Source of the DNA: Actinomadura coerulea
Lineage (GTDB): Bacteria > Actinomycetota > Actinomycetes > Streptosporangiales > Streptosporangiaceae
Assembly: GCF_014208105.1 (NCBI RefSeq)
Contig: NZ_JACHMQ010000001.1
Span: 6,324,001-6,388,000, forward strand
DNA length: 64,000 nucleotides
Direction of reading: 5' to 3'
Positions 1 to 8,812 of this stretch are shown here, one piece after another. The stretch's first letter is position 1. Every line of letters starts with the position of its first letter. The notes under the pieces are model-generated. The model worked only from the letters and a program-made list of their open reading frames with translations. It had not been told where the DNA came from and made no database searches. Made by a program: the position numbers and the translations under genes.

Positions 1-415
1 GGTCGGCGACGCGCAGCACGGGCCCGGCGGAGGGCTCCGGTGGGGCCGCCCGGCGCAGGACGGCCCGCACCCGGGCGATCAGCGCCTCGATCGAGAAGGG
101 CTTGGTGACATAGTCGTCACCGCCGAGCGTGAGGCCGGTGACGGTGTCGGACGGCGTGTCCCGCGCGGTCAGGAAGATCACCGGGACCTGGTCGCCGTCC
201 GCGCGCAGCCGCCGGCACACCTCGAAGCCGTCCAGGTCGGGCAGCATGACGTCCAGCAGGACGAGGTCGGGCCGCGCCTCGCGGACGGCCCCGAGCGCCT
301 CCTCGCCCGTGCCCGCGGTGGCGGTCGCGAAGCCGTGGAAGCGCAGCGCGACCTCGATGAGGTCACGGATGTTGGCCTCGTCGTCCACGACGAGGACCCG
401 CCGGGTCTCGCTCAT
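1..415 (-). CDS. OmpR/PhoB-family response regulator (3' end off window)
   Basis: The reverse strand from an ATG at 415 encodes a receiver domain that starts MSETRRVLVVDDEANIRDL. The acidic pair of the phosphorylation pocket (VVDDE), the phospho-acceptor Asp in LLDVMLPDLDGFEV and the conserved Lys in YVTKPF are all visible, followed by a linker (ARVRAVLRR) typical of OmpR-class proteins. The DNA-binding winged helix lies beyond the left edge. The family acts in the cytoplasm as the transcription-factor half of a two-component system. The partner kinase is not in the window, so the stimulus is unknown. Confidence 0.93.
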   Translation of the reverse strand, partial: MSETRRVLVVDDEANIRDLIEVALRFHGFATATAGTGEEALGAVREARPDLVLLDVMLPDLDGFEVCRRLRADGDQVPVIFLTARDTPSDTVTGLTLGGDDYVTKPFSIEALIARVRAVLRRAAPPEPSAGPVLRVAD

Positions 416-505
416 CGGCTCCCGCAGCTCGCTCCCTCGCCGGCCTCGCGCCCGCACATCGGACTCACCCGCCCGAAACTACCCGGCATGGTGGGCGCCG
501 CTGGA

Positions 506-976
506 CTAGCGGTGGTGGGGGACGCGGATCAGGCGCGCGGTCCGGGTGCCGCCGGAGCGCTCTCCCGCGACGAGCACCTGGTCGCCGCCGGCCAGGCCCT
601 TGAGGGACGACTTCTCGCCGTTCTTGCGCACGTGGGTCCTGCCGTCGGACGTCCACGTCCAGGAGACGCCGTCCTCGCTGCGGACGGTCACCCCGGTCGC
701 CGAGACGGCGGTGATCTTGCCGCGCTGCCAGGTGGCGAGGTGGAACCCGTCCTTGCGCTTGACGGTGGCCTCGCCGTGCACGCCTTGCACACCGCGCAGC
801 GCGCGCGCCCGGCGCAGCGGGTGCCCCTTGCCGGGGTGGCCCTGGCCCGCGTGCGCCGTGGGGGAGGGCGAGGGGGCGGGGTCGTCGGCGAAGGCGGGGA
901 CGGAGAAGGAGAGCCCGAGCCCGAGGAGCCCGGCGGCACCGGCCCCGGCCGCGATCGTCTTCCGGTTGTTTCGCAT
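506..976 (-). CDS. small secreted protein with DUF5666-like beta domain
   Basis: A 156-residue protein with a classical signal peptide: basic start MRNNRK, a hydrophobic stretch to about residue 28, and a probable cleavage after AFA. A short Pro/Ser/His-rich linker follows, then from about residue 65 a repeated beta pattern (GKITAVSATGVTVRSEDGVS, later GDQVLVAGER) resembling the OB-like DUF5666 domain. It is probably exported and may bind a ligand or metal; no catalytic motif is visible. It lies on the same strand as the response regulator with 90 bases between them, so they may share regulation. Confidence 0.75.
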   Translation of the reverse strand: MRNNRKTIAAGAGAAGLLGLGLSFSVPAFADDPAPSPSPTAHAGQGHPGKGHPLRRARALRGVQGVHGEATVKRKDGFHLATWQRGKITAVSATGVTVRSEDGVSWTWTSDGRTHVRKNGEKSSLKGLAGGDQVLVAGERSGGTRTARLIRVPHHR

Positions 977-1265
977 GCCGGAAATGTAAGCGGACGCGTC
1001 TGGCAGAAGCCCACGCGGAACCCTGGGAGAATCCTGAGAGTTCCCCGAAGCCCGCCCAGCCTCCCGAACAGCGCGAGGCCCTGGCCGCGAGACGCGCAGA
1101 CAGGAGCCGGCAGCCCCGTGGCCTCGATCCGGGCCGTCACCAGGCGGTTCACGCCCGTCTTCCGAGCCAGGCCGCCTACTCTCAGCGGGCCGTCGAAGGC
1201 GACGCAGGCAAGGGCGAACGGCTACGAGCCACCACCATCAGGGACGCGGCACGCCACACCGGCAC

Positions 1266-1433
1266 ACCACACGTCCAGCCTGCGCCGGGTTCCGATCAGC
1301 TGGTGCCGGGATCGGTCCAGCTCGTGCTGCCTCAGGTCCAGCTCGTCCCGAACCCGGTCCAGTTGGTGTCTGGGGCGGTCGAGTGGGTCGCGGCGCGGGT
1401 CCAGCTCGTGCCGGGACCGGTCCAGCTCGGGCT
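1266..1433 (-). repeat. eight-unit 21-bp tandem repeat
   Basis: Eight degenerate 21-base units run through this stretch. On the reverse strand the core GAGCTGGACC recurs in register. Read as codons from 1433 downwards, units 1, 2, 4, 5 and 6 share TGG ACC (Trp-Thr), unit 8 has TGG ACG, unit 3 has TCG ACC and unit 7 has TGA. The unit length is exactly seven codons. The forward strand gives a competing VQLVPGP heptad but has no usable start codon. The intergenic DNA from 977 to 1265 shows no gene I can support. Confidence 0.85.
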
Positions 1434-1466
1434 CAGGCTGGCGACGATCTTGATCTTCGGTATCAT
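1332..1466 (-). CDS. possible leaderless 44-residue heptad-repeat microprotein
   Basis: The ATG at 1466 opens a 44-codon frame, starting MIPKIKIVASL and continuing as heptads of the form GTSWTGP, GTSWTRA, DTNWTGF, up to a TGA at 1332. About 93% of its codons end in G or C, like real genes here. A TACCAT hexamer sits 6 nt before the ATG, matching the leaderless pattern of other genes in this window. The repeat units continue past the stop, and a later unit has TGA in place of the Trp codon, so the gene may be a shortened relic. No function is known; export, aggregation or a peptide precursor are guesses. Confidence 0.35.
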   Translation of the reverse strand: MIPKIKIVASLSPSWTGPGTSWTRAATHSTAPDTNWTGFGTSWT

Positions 1467-1501
1467 ATACAGATGGTAATCAATAACTAACACAGAGTAA
1501 A
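1467..1501 (-). promoter_or_regulatory. candidate promoter in an AT-rich island
   Basis: On the reverse strand TTTACT (1501-1496) and TACCAT (1478-1473) are separated by exactly 17 bases, with the ATG at 1466 six bases downstream. The surrounding 1450-1506 is strikingly AT-rich against its neighbourhood. The rest of the gap to recQ (1502-1667) holds nothing I recognise. Confidence 0.45.
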
Positions 1502-1667
1502 GAGCAGGCGGTGGGCCGATGGCGACACACCAGTGTGACCACGCGTACCGCCTGATGGCAGGCGAAGCGGGGGACGGACGCCGCTAGCCGGAAGATGGCG
1601 AGGGCGGCCGCACGCACGCCGCCGTCCAGCGCCGGCAGCGCGAACGGCGTGCACGTCCCGATGATGA

Positions 1668-3503
1668 TCAGTCGGATGCCGGCGCGGCCAGGGTTTCGAG
1701 GACCTGGTCGCCGTACTTGGCGAGCTTGTTCTCGCCCACGCCGTTGACGCGGCCCAGTTCCGCCAGGGAGGTGGGGAGGGCGGTGGCGATCTCGCGCAGG
1801 GTCGCGTCGTGGAAGATCACGTAGGCGGGGACGCCCTGCTCCCTGGCCGTCGCGGCGCGCCAGGCGCGGAGGCGCTCGAAGAGCGGCATCGCCTCGGCGG
1901 GGAGCTCGACCTGGGCCTTGGCCGCCTTGGCGGTCTTCGCGGCCTTCGCGACGGGGCGTTCGGCCTCGCGGCGCATCATCACCTTGCGCTCGCCGCGCAG
2001 CACGCCGGCGCTCTCGTCGGTCAGGACGAGCGTGCCGTGGTTGCTCTCCACCGCGATCAGGCCCTGGGCGAGGAGCTGGCGGACGACGCCGCGCCACTCG
2101 GTGTCGCGCAGTTCGGTGCCGATGCCGAAGACCTTCAGCGAGTCGTGGTCGAACTGGATGACCTTCGCGTTCTTCTTGCCGAGGAGGATGTCGACGATGT
2201 GGCCGGCGCCGAACTTCTGGCGCCGCTCGCGGTCGAGCCGGACCACGGTCGACAGGACCTTCTGGGCGGGGACGGTCGCGTCCCAGGTCTCGGGCGGGGT
2301 GAGGCAGGTGTCGCAGTTGCCGCAGGGCTCGCCGGACTGGCCGAAGTAGTTCAGCAGCTGGACACGGCGGCACTCGACCGTCTCGCAGAGGGCGAGCATG
2401 GAGTCGAGGTGCAGGGCCTGGCGGCGGCGGTGCGCGGCGTCGCCCTCGCCGCCGTCGATCATCTTGCGGAGGTTGACGACGTCCTGGAGGCCGTAGGCGA
2501 GCCAGGCGGTGGACGGGAGGCCGTCGCGCCCGGCGCGGCCCGTCTCCTGGTAGTAGCCCTCGACGGACTTGGGCAGGTCGAGGTGCGCGACGAAGCGGAC
2601 GTCGGGCTTGTCGATGCCCATGCCGAACGCGATGGTCGCGACCATGACGAGGCCCTCCTCGCGGAGGAAGCGCGCCTGGTTCGCCGCGCGGACCCCGGCG
2701 TCGAGGCCCGCGTGGTAGGGGAGGGCCTCGATGCCGTTCTCGGTCAGGAACGCCGCGTTCTTCTCGACCGAGTTGCGGGAGAGGCAGTAGACGATGCCCG
2801 CGTCGCCCTTGTGCTCGCTCTGGAGCAGCCGCAGCAGCTGGCGCTTGGCGTCGGTCTTCGGCTCGATCCGGTACTGGATGTTGGGACGGTCGAAGCTCGC
2901 CACGAAGTGGCGGGCCTGCTCGAGCTGGAGGCGGGACGCGATCTCGCCGCGGGTGGTCTCGGTGGCGGTCGCGGTCAGCGCGATGCGGGGGATCTCGGGC
3001 CAGCGTTCGTGCAGGCCGGACAGCGTCAGGTAGTCGGGACGGAAGTCGTGCCCCCACTGCGACACGCAGTGCGCCTCGTCGATCGCGAACAGGGAGACGT
3101 CGCCCCGGTCGAGCAGATCGACGGTCGCGGCGAGCTTCAGCCGCTCGGGCGCCAGGTAGAGCAGGTCGAGCTCGCCCGCGGTGAACTGGGCCTCGACCAC
3201 CCGGCGCTCGTCGAAGTCCTGGGTGGAGTTGAGGAAGCCCGCGCGGACGCCGAGGGCGCGCAGCGCGTCCACCTGGTCCTGCATGAGGGCGATGAGGGGG
3301 GAGACGACGACGCCGGTGCCCTTCCGGACGAGCGCCGGGATCTGGTAGCACAGCGACTTGCCGCCGCCCGTCGGCATCAGGACGAGGGCGTCCCCGCCGG
3401 CGACCACGTGCTCGATGATCTCCCGCTGGCCGTCCCGGAACGCGTCGTAGCCGAACACGCGCCGCAGGGTCTCGAGGGTCTCCGGGGTCTCAGGGGAAGT
3501 CAC
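1668..3503 (-). CDS. recQ: ATP-dependent DNA helicase RecQ
   Basis: A 611-residue superfamily 2 helicase that unwinds recombination and replication intermediates. The Q-motif region (FGYDAFRDGQREII), Walker A (MPTGGGKSLCYQ), DEAH-type motif II (FAIDEAHCVSQWG), motif VI (QETGRAGRDG), a four-Cys zinc-binding RecQ C-terminal region (CGNCDTC), a winged helix and a terminal HRDC domain (from about residue 530) are present in order, so it is complete. The GTG at 3503 is chosen because TAGTAT lies 6 nt upstream with no ribosome binding site, suggesting a leaderless message. Confidence 0.97.
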   Translation of the reverse strand: MTSPETPETLETLRRVFGYDAFRDGQREIIEHVVAGGDALVLMPTGGGKSLCYQIPALVRKGTGVVVSPLIALMQDQVDALRALGVRAGFLNSTQDFDERRVVEAQFTAGELDLLYLAPERLKLAATVDLLDRGDVSLFAIDEAHCVSQWGHDFRPDYLTLSGLHERWPEIPRIALTATATETTRGEIASRLQLEQARHFVASFDRPNIQYRIEPKTDAKRQLLRLLQSEHKGDAGIVYCLSRNSVEKNAAFLTENGIEALPYHAGLDAGVRAANQARFLREEGLVMVATIAFGMGIDKPDVRFVAHLDLPKSVEGYYQETGRAGRDGLPSTAWLAYGLQDVVNLRKMIDGGEGDAAHRRRQALHLDSMLALCETVECRRVQLLNYFGQSGEPCGNCDTCLTPPETWDATVPAQKVLSTVVRLDRERRQKFGAGHIVDILLGKKNAKVIQFDHDSLKVFGIGTELRDTEWRGVVRQLLAQGLIAVESNHGTLVLTDESAGVLRGERKVMMRREAERPVAKAAKTAKAAKAQVELPAEAMPLFERLRAWRAATAREQGVPAYVIFHDATLREIATALPTSLAELGRVNGVGENKLAKYGDQVLETLAAPASD

Positions 3504-3726
3504 CGGGCCATACTACGAACCGCCGCGGACACCCGTCCCCCGAACCTTCACCTGTGGAGAACCGCCTCCGCGAGCTCGGGGTCAGCTCGTCCAGACCGCC
3601 CGCGACGTGCGCGGCCGGCGACCCTGACCAGGATTTATCCGGCGAAATCGACATGATCCACTTCCGGTCTGGCATGGTGGGGGCCCTCCGTTCCCCCTCC
3701 GGAGTCACTGCAGAGGAGATCTGCCC

Positions 3727-4170
3727 ATGGTGTTCCTCGGTTTTCTCCTGGTCGCGGCCGCCATCACGGTCGGCGCCGGTGTCGTCATGGACAACACCGG
3801 CCCGGCGGACCTCGTCGTCTTCGGCCAGGCCGTCCCGGGCCTGGAGAGCGAATGGCAGGTGTTCCTGTCCGGCGCGGGCGTGGCCCTCGTCTTCCTCGCC
3901 GGCATGGCGCTCGCCTTCAAGGGCGCCGGCCGCCGCATCCGCACTCGCCGCGACCTGCGGGACCTGCGCGAGGAGCACGAGGAGTCGCTGACCACGCTGG
4001 AGATGGAGAAGCGCCGGCTGGAGCGCGAACTGGCCCGCGTCCGGCAGAGCCCGCCCCGCCGGGACACCGCGCCCCGCGAGCCCGCCGCGCAGGGCGTCCG
4101 CGTGGCCGGCCGGACCCCCGGAGCCCGCTCGCAGGCCGCCGCCTCCTCGTTCTTCGACCGCACCGAGTAG
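3727..4170 (+). CDS. two-pass membrane protein with coiled-coil tail
   Basis: A 147-residue protein with hydrophobic segments at about 2-20 and 46-66, then a charged helical stretch (about 72-112, rich in Glu, Arg and Leu) likely to form a coiled coil, and a disordered basic tail. The arrangement resembles small LapA-like envelope proteins but I cannot assign a family. A GAGGAG ribosome binding site lies 8 bases before the ATG. It stands alone after a 223-base gap from the divergent recQ; I see no other gene in that gap. Confidence 0.8.
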   Translation: MVFLGFLLVAAAITVGAGVVMDNTGPADLVVFGQAVPGLESEWQVFLSGAGVALVFLAGMALAFKGAGRRIRTRRDLRDLREEHEESLTTLEMEKRRLERELARVRQSPPRRDTAPREPAAQGVRVAGRTPGARSQAAASSFFDRTE

Positions 4171-4271
4171 GACGGCGCCGGACGGGTCATCCCCGGTGAT
4201 GAGGGGAGCGTCCGCCCGGGTGGTCTCGCAGTGGGATGACATGACCGGGTTGCGGCCAGCATGATGCTGAC

Positions 4272-4658
4272 GTGCGAATTCTTCTCAAGGTCGGCGCCAC
4301 CGCGGTCGCCCTGTGGGTCGCCACGGTCCTGATCGACGGCATCACGCTCGGCGACCAGACCACCTCCCGGCGGATCCTCACGCTGGCCGCCGTCGCCGTG
4401 ATCTTCGGGCTGGTCAACGCCGTCCTCAAGCCGCTCATCAAGACCCTCGGCTGCGCCTTCTACGTCCTCACGCTCGGGCTCATCGGGCTCGTCGTGAACG
4501 CGCTGCTGCTCTGGCTGACGAGCGAGCTGGCGGAGGGGCTCGACCTGCCGTTCCACGTGGCCGGGTTCTGGCCGGCCTTCTGGGGCGCGATCGTCGTCGG
4601 CGTCGTCGGCTGGCTGCTCCACCTGCTCCTCCCCGACGGCGACGAGGACGAGGACTAG
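4272..4658 (+). CDS. phage holin-4 superfamily (DUF4208/YvlD-like) membrane protein
   Basis: A 128-residue protein made mostly of four hydrophobic helices, with the family's signature NAVLKPLIKTL and LTLGLIGLVVNALLLWLTS, and an acidic C-terminus. Proteins of this family are common in actinobacterial chromosomes and are not evidence of a prophage; their role in the membrane is poorly known. The GTG start has CATGAT six bases upstream and no Shine-Dalgarno, suggesting leaderless expression. Its stop codon overlaps the stop of the convergent gene by sharing the tetranucleotide CTAG. Confidence 0.85.
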   Translation: MRILLKVGATAVALWVATVLIDGITLGDQTTSRRILTLAAVAVIFGLVNAVLKPLIKTLGCAFYVLTLGLIGLVVNALLLWLTSELAEGLDLPFHVAGFWPAFWGAIVVGVVGWLLHLLLPDGDEDED

Positions 4659-7609
4659 GAGCCCGCCAGGCCGGGCGCGGCCGTGGAGGCGCGCTCGAAC
4701 GGGCTCAGGTCCAGCCGCCCGGCGGGCGAGCCCGCGTACTCGCGGTAGCCCGGCGGGCGCGTTCCGGCCGTCCCCACGAGGATCCAGCGGCGCGCCCGGA
4801 CGGCCCCGACGAGGAACTCGCCGTCGGTCACCGCCCCCGCGTCCGCGACGATCAGCGCGTCGAACTCCTCGCCGCGGACGGTCAGCCCGGCGCCCGCCGG
4901 GGTCCCGACGACGAGGTCGGCGGTGCGGAGCAGGACCTCGCTCCCCGCCGCCCGGCCTCCCTCCAGGTAGCCGGTGAGCTCCTCGATCCGGGCCATCGCG
5001 CGGCGCTGGTGCGCGGGGACGGCCTCCGGGTCGTCGGCGGGGTCGGCGCCGCAGATCTCCAGGACGCTCTCCCGCGACCGCTCCTCGGCCGCCGCCACCG
5101 TCTCCAGCTCGGACTCCCGCGCGGCGATCTCAGCCGCGGCCTCCTCCGCGCGGCGCGCGAGCTCGGACGCGGTCCGCGCCGCGCGCTCCGTGGCGGCCTC
5201 CGCGTCCGACCGGGCCCGCGCCGCCGCCGCGAGCGCCTCCTCGCGGGACGTCCGCGCGGCGTTCGCCCGCTCCTCGATCGCCTGCGCGACCTGGTGCGCC
5301 GCGCGCGCCCGCAGGCCCGCCTCGGTGGCCCGCTCGACCGCCTCCGACGCCCGCAGGGCCTGCCCCTGGTGCTCGGCGCCGACCTTCTCCCGCTCCGTCG
5401 CGAGCCAGGCCAGCTCCGTCCCGAGCCGCTCCTGGGCCTCCTGCGCCGCCTTCAGCCGCGCTCCGCCCTCGGACACGAACGACGCCAGCCCGCGCCGCAC
5501 CCGCTCCGCGTGCTCCGCCGCCTCCTTGGCCTCCCGCGCCCGCGTCGCCGCCTCGTCCGCCTCCCGCGTCCGGGCCTTGACCTCGGCCCGCAGGCCGCGC
5601 AGCTCCGACGGCGGCGACGCCACGTGCAGCCGCTGCCCGAGCGTCATCTTGCGGCGCAGCGCCGACAGCGCCGACTCCGCCGACACCAGCCGGTAGTAGG
5701 CGGCGTGCCCCTCGGCCGCGGCGTCGGCGTCGGCCGCCGTCAGCCGGTGCGCCTCCTCCGCCGCGCCGGGCAGCGCCTCCCGCGCGCGCTCCAGCTCGTC
5801 GGTGAGGGAGGCCTCCGCCTGCCGCGCCCCCTGCAACTCCTTCTGCGCCGTCTTGGCCCGCTCGTCGATCTGGACGCAGCGCGCGTAGGTGGCGTCGGCC
5901 GTCCGCGTCAGCGCGGCCGCCTCGGCGCCCGCCTCGTCCGCGGCCCTCTTCAGCCGGTCCGCCTCCGCCCGCGGGCCCGCCAGCTCGGCCTCGGCCTCCT
6001 CCTGGACGCCGGAGAGCCGCTCCGCCTCGGCGTCGGCCTCGGCCGCCGCCTGCTCCGCCTCCGCCGCCGCGGCCCGCGCCTCCTCGATCGCGCGGGCCAG
6101 GTCGGCCTTCTCCGTTTCGAGCTGCTCGGCCCGCCGCAGGTTCTCCGCCCGGACGGACTGGAGCGCCGCCGCGTCGCGCGGCCACTGCTCCAGCGACATC
6201 AGCCCGCGCTGCAGCAGCCGCGCCTCGGTCTGCCACGACAGCCGCCAGGCCTCCCCGACCGGACGCAGCGCCGCCGACCGCACCCGCGCCTCCGGCGCCG
6301 ACGGCCCCTCCTCGGGCTCCACCGGCGGAGCGGCCTCCGGCACGGGCAGCGGCTCCGCCCTGGTCACGGCGGCCGCCGGCTCCGGGAGCGGGTCGGTCAC
6401 GGGCCTGAACTCGACCGTCCCGTTGGATCCCGGCTCCCGCAGCGGCGGCGGTTCCCGCTCGGCGGACAGCTCCTCTTCGGGCGGCTCTACGGCGGGCGGC
6501 TCCTCGACGGGCGGGAGCGCCCGCGTCCGCACCGACCGGGCCTCCGCCGTCTCCGGCCGCGTCTCGATCAGCAGCGAGAAGACGTCGGGGTCGCCCTCCA
6601 CGGCGCGCAGCAGCTCGGCGGCCTTCTCCGGGGTCGGGGCGATCAGCAGGGCCCGCCCGTCCGCCTCGGTGAGCTCCTTGACCGCGTCCCGGACGACCCG
6701 GGCCTCGTCGCCCTCGTCCACCTGGGCGAGCCGCAGCCCCTCCGCGCCTTCCAGCGTCCCTGGGGCTACGAGGAACCGGGCGAGCACGTCCCAGTCCCCC
6801 GCGACCTGACCGTCCCGCAGCGCCCGGACGGCCGCGATGTGGGGCGCCCACCCCACCGGGGGGACGTCCTCGGGCACCTCCCGCAGCCGCGCGTCGATCC
6901 TTTCGTAGAACTCGCTCAGCGGCCCGTAGACGCTCTCGACCAGCTCATGCCAGCCCTCTTCGCCCGTGTCCGTCCCCAGCGGAGGCGTCGGCTCGGCGAC
7001 CTCGATCGGCACGGTGCCCAGCGCCGCCCGAGGATCGATGCCTCCCCCCTCGATGCCGGACACGTGACCGGCGGACTCCTCGTCCACGACCGCGTCCGGA
7101 GGCTCTGCGTCAGCGGGCGGCTCGGCTTCGGGCGGCTCGTGAGCGAGCGGGGGCTCGCTGCCCGTGAGGTCGCTTGCGGCCGGGACGGCGGGCACCGGAT
7201 TCGCGGTGGCGGCGTCCTCTGCGGGAACCAGGTCTTCTGGGGAGAAGCGCTGCGTCGCCTCCGCGCCCAGGTCTGGAAGATCGACGGCCGTCGTGTCCGC
7301 GGCCGGCGCGGGCACGGGAGGCAGGTCGTCTTCCACCGCCTCCGGAGCGGCCGTGCCGTCTGCGGGGCCCTCAGGCCGGACGTCCCGCGAAGCCTCCGTG
7401 GCGTCGGCGGTTGTGGCCTCGGAGGGCGGGAGCGGGGCGGTCTCGGCGGGAGACGGCGTGATGGCCGGGAGGGCCTGGGTGGCCTCGGCGGGCGGTTCCT
7501 GCCCGACCGCGCCCGGCAGGGGGACGGTGACCGTCGGGAGGTCGGAGTCCGGGACGTAGGGGGGTCCGGTGTTCTCGTCGGGTCCGTTGGTTTCCGAAGG
7601 CTGCTTCAC
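4655..7609 (-). CDS. long coiled-coil protein with degenerate superfamily 1 helicase-like ends
   Basis: A 984-residue protein from a GTG at 7609, preceded by a purine-rich ribosome binding site; the frame stays open to 7729 but that part overlaps the next gene. Residues 1-210 are acidic, Pro/Glu-rich and probably disordered. Around 300-330, ARVVRDAVKEL and RALLIAPTPEKAAELL resemble the region between motifs I and Ia of Upf1-type helicases, but without a P-loop. Residues about 490-850 are a long Ala/Glu/Arg coiled coil. The last 90 residues (TADLVVGTPAGAGL, FDALIVADAGAV, ILVGTAGTRPP, LDLSPFERA) mirror motifs II-III and beyond, with the DEA and GDxxQ residues lost. ATPase activity is therefore unlikely; a structural or DNA-binding role is inference. 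Confidence 0.8.
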   Translation of the reverse strand: MKQPSETNGPDENTGPPYVPDSDLPTVTVPLPGAVGQEPPAEATQALPAITPSPAETAPLPPSEATTADATEASRDVRPEGPADGTAAPEAVEDDLPPVPAPAADTTAVDLPDLGAEATQRFSPEDLVPAEDAATANPVPAVPAASDLTGSEPPLAHEPPEAEPPADAEPPDAVVDEESAGHVSGIEGGGIDPRAALGTVPIEVAEPTPPLGTDTGEEGWHELVESVYGPLSEFYERIDARLREVPEDVPPVGWAPHIAAVRALRDGQVAGDWDVLARFLVAPGTLEGAEGLRLAQVDEGDEARVVRDAVKELTEADGRALLIAPTPEKAAELLRAVEGDPDVFSLLIETRPETAEARSVRTRALPPVEEPPAVEPPEEELSAEREPPPLREPGSNGTVEFRPVTDPLPEPAAAVTRAEPLPVPEAAPPVEPEEGPSAPEARVRSAALRPVGEAWRLSWQTEARLLQRGLMSLEQWPRDAAALQSVRAENLRRAEQLETEKADLARAIEEARAAAAEAEQAAAEADAEAERLSGVQEEAEAELAGPRAEADRLKRAADEAGAEAAALTRTADATYARCVQIDERAKTAQKELQGARQAEASLTDELERAREALPGAAEEAHRLTAADADAAAEGHAAYYRLVSAESALSALRRKMTLGQRLHVASPPSELRGLRAEVKARTREADEAATRAREAKEAAEHAERVRRGLASFVSEGGARLKAAQEAQERLGTELAWLATEREKVGAEHQGQALRASEAVERATEAGLRARAAHQVAQAIEERANAARTSREEALAAAARARSDAEAATERAARTASELARRAEEAAAEIAARESELETVAAAEERSRESVLEICGADPADDPEAVPAHQRRAMARIEELTGYLEGGRAAGSEVLLRTADLVVGTPAGAGLTVRGEEFDALIVADAGAVTDGEFLVGAVRARRWILVGTAGTRPPGYREYAGSPAGRLDLSPFERASTAAPGLAGS

Positions 7610-7691
7610 GACGCCATCCCGTCCCAGCTCGATCGTCCGGGGCCAGTATGTTCCCCTTCTGCTCCGGACTAACGTCTCACAGGCCGCGGAC

Positions 7692-8738
7692 TCAGCGGTG
7701 TCCCGCGAGGGCCGCGTGATGATCTTCACCGGGCCGGGGTTCGGGGTCGGGGTGGACCGCCGCGCCGGCCAGGCGGGGAAGCGCGTGCAGGAGGCTGTGC
7801 TCGGCGTCCACGGCGATCTGGTGGGCGCGGACGACGGTGGCGGCGGGGTCGACGACCACGTCGCACTCGGCGCGCAGGCTGTGGCCGATCCAGCGGAGGC
7901 GGACGTCGCCCACGGCCAGGACGCCGGGCGTGGCGGAGAGCGCGGCTTCGGCCTGGTCGACCAGGGCGGGGTCCACGGCGTCCATCAGGCGGCGCCAGAC
8001 CTCGCGGGCCGTCTGCCACAGGACGGTCAGGATCGCCACCGTGATGAGCAGGCCGACGACCGGGTCGGCCCATGGGGCGCCCAGGGCGACACCGGCGGCG
8101 CCCAAGAGGACGGCCAGGGACGCGAAGCCGTCCGTGCGGGCGTGGAGGCCGTCGGCGACGAGTGCGGCGGAGCCGATGCGGCGGCCTGTGCGGATGCGGT
8201 AGCGGGCCACGAGTTCGTTGCCCAGGAAGCCGACCAGCGCGGCGCCCGCCACGGCGGCCACGTGGTCCACAGGCTGTGGATGGGCCAGGCGCTGGACCGC
8301 GGCGTATCCGGCGGCGACGCAGGACGCGGCGATGGCGAGGACGATGACGACGCCCGCCAGGTCCTCGGCGCGCCCGTACCCGTAGGTGTACCGGCGGGAC
8401 GGCGGGCGGCGGCCGAGCAGGAACGCGACGCCCAGCGGAACGGCCGTCAGCGCGTCGGCGGCGTTGTGGAGCGTGTCGCCCAGCAGCGCCACCGAGCCGG
8501 TGAACGCGAACACGGCGGCTTGCAGCGCCGTGGTCGCGCCCAGGGCCGCCAGGGAGATCCACAGGGCGCGCATGCCCTGGGCGCTCGCCTCCATGGCCGA
8601 GTCCACCTTGTCGGCGGCCTCGTGCGAGTGCGGACGCACCAGGTGGGCGAGGCGCCCTCTCCGCGAGTGCCCGTGCCCGTGTCCGTGTCCGTGACCGTGT
8701 CCGTGACCGTGCCCATGGCCGTGACCGTGTCCGCTCAT
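7692..8738 (-). CDS. cation diffusion facilitator (zinc/cobalt/iron exporter)
   Basis: A 348-residue CDF family transporter that exports divalent metal from the cytoplasm by proton exchange. It begins with eleven Gly-His repeats encoded by a 6-bp minisatellite (about 8670-8736), a metal-binding tail. Six membrane helices follow, with the paired metal-site motifs GDTLHNAAD and DGLHARTD (HxxxD twice) typical of zinc-type members, and a cytoplasmic C-terminal domain. A GGAGG ribosome binding site lies just before the ATG at 8738. A coiled-coil gene follows downstream on the same strand. Confidence 0.95.
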   Translation of the reverse strand: MSGHGHGHGHGHGHGHGHGHGHGHSRRGRLAHLVRPHSHEAADKVDSAMEASAQGMRALWISLAALGATTALQAAVFAFTGSVALLGDTLHNAADALTAVPLGVAFLLGRRPPSRRYTYGYGRAEDLAGVVIVLAIAASCVAAGYAAVQRLAHPQPVDHVAAVAGAALVGFLGNELVARYRIRTGRRIGSAALVADGLHARTDGFASLAVLLGAAGVALGAPWADPVVGLLITVAILTVLWQTAREVWRRLMDAVDPALVDQAEAALSATPGVLAVGDVRLRWIGHSLRAECDVVVDPAATVVRAHQIAVDAEHSLLHALPRLAGAAVHPDPEPRPGEDHHAALAGHR

Positions 8739-8812
8739 CCTCCGATGATGGACCCGGAAACCCGTTGCAGCACCTCGACACCTGCGGCGTTGTCGCAGGT
8801 ACGCGGGCTGTG

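Noticed and set aside
4272..4658. Holin-like protein as a sign of a prophage.
   Set aside because: The holin-4 superfamily is a common chromosomal membrane family, and no other phage gene is present.
5130..7672. Long forward-strand open frames opposite the coiled-coil gene.
   Set aside because: They are Arg/Pro-rich low-complexity shadows produced by the high GC content, with no domain or ribosome binding site.
8670..8736. Six-base minisatellite as a possible regulatory repeat.
   Set aside because: It simply encodes the Gly-His metal-binding tail of the cation exporter.
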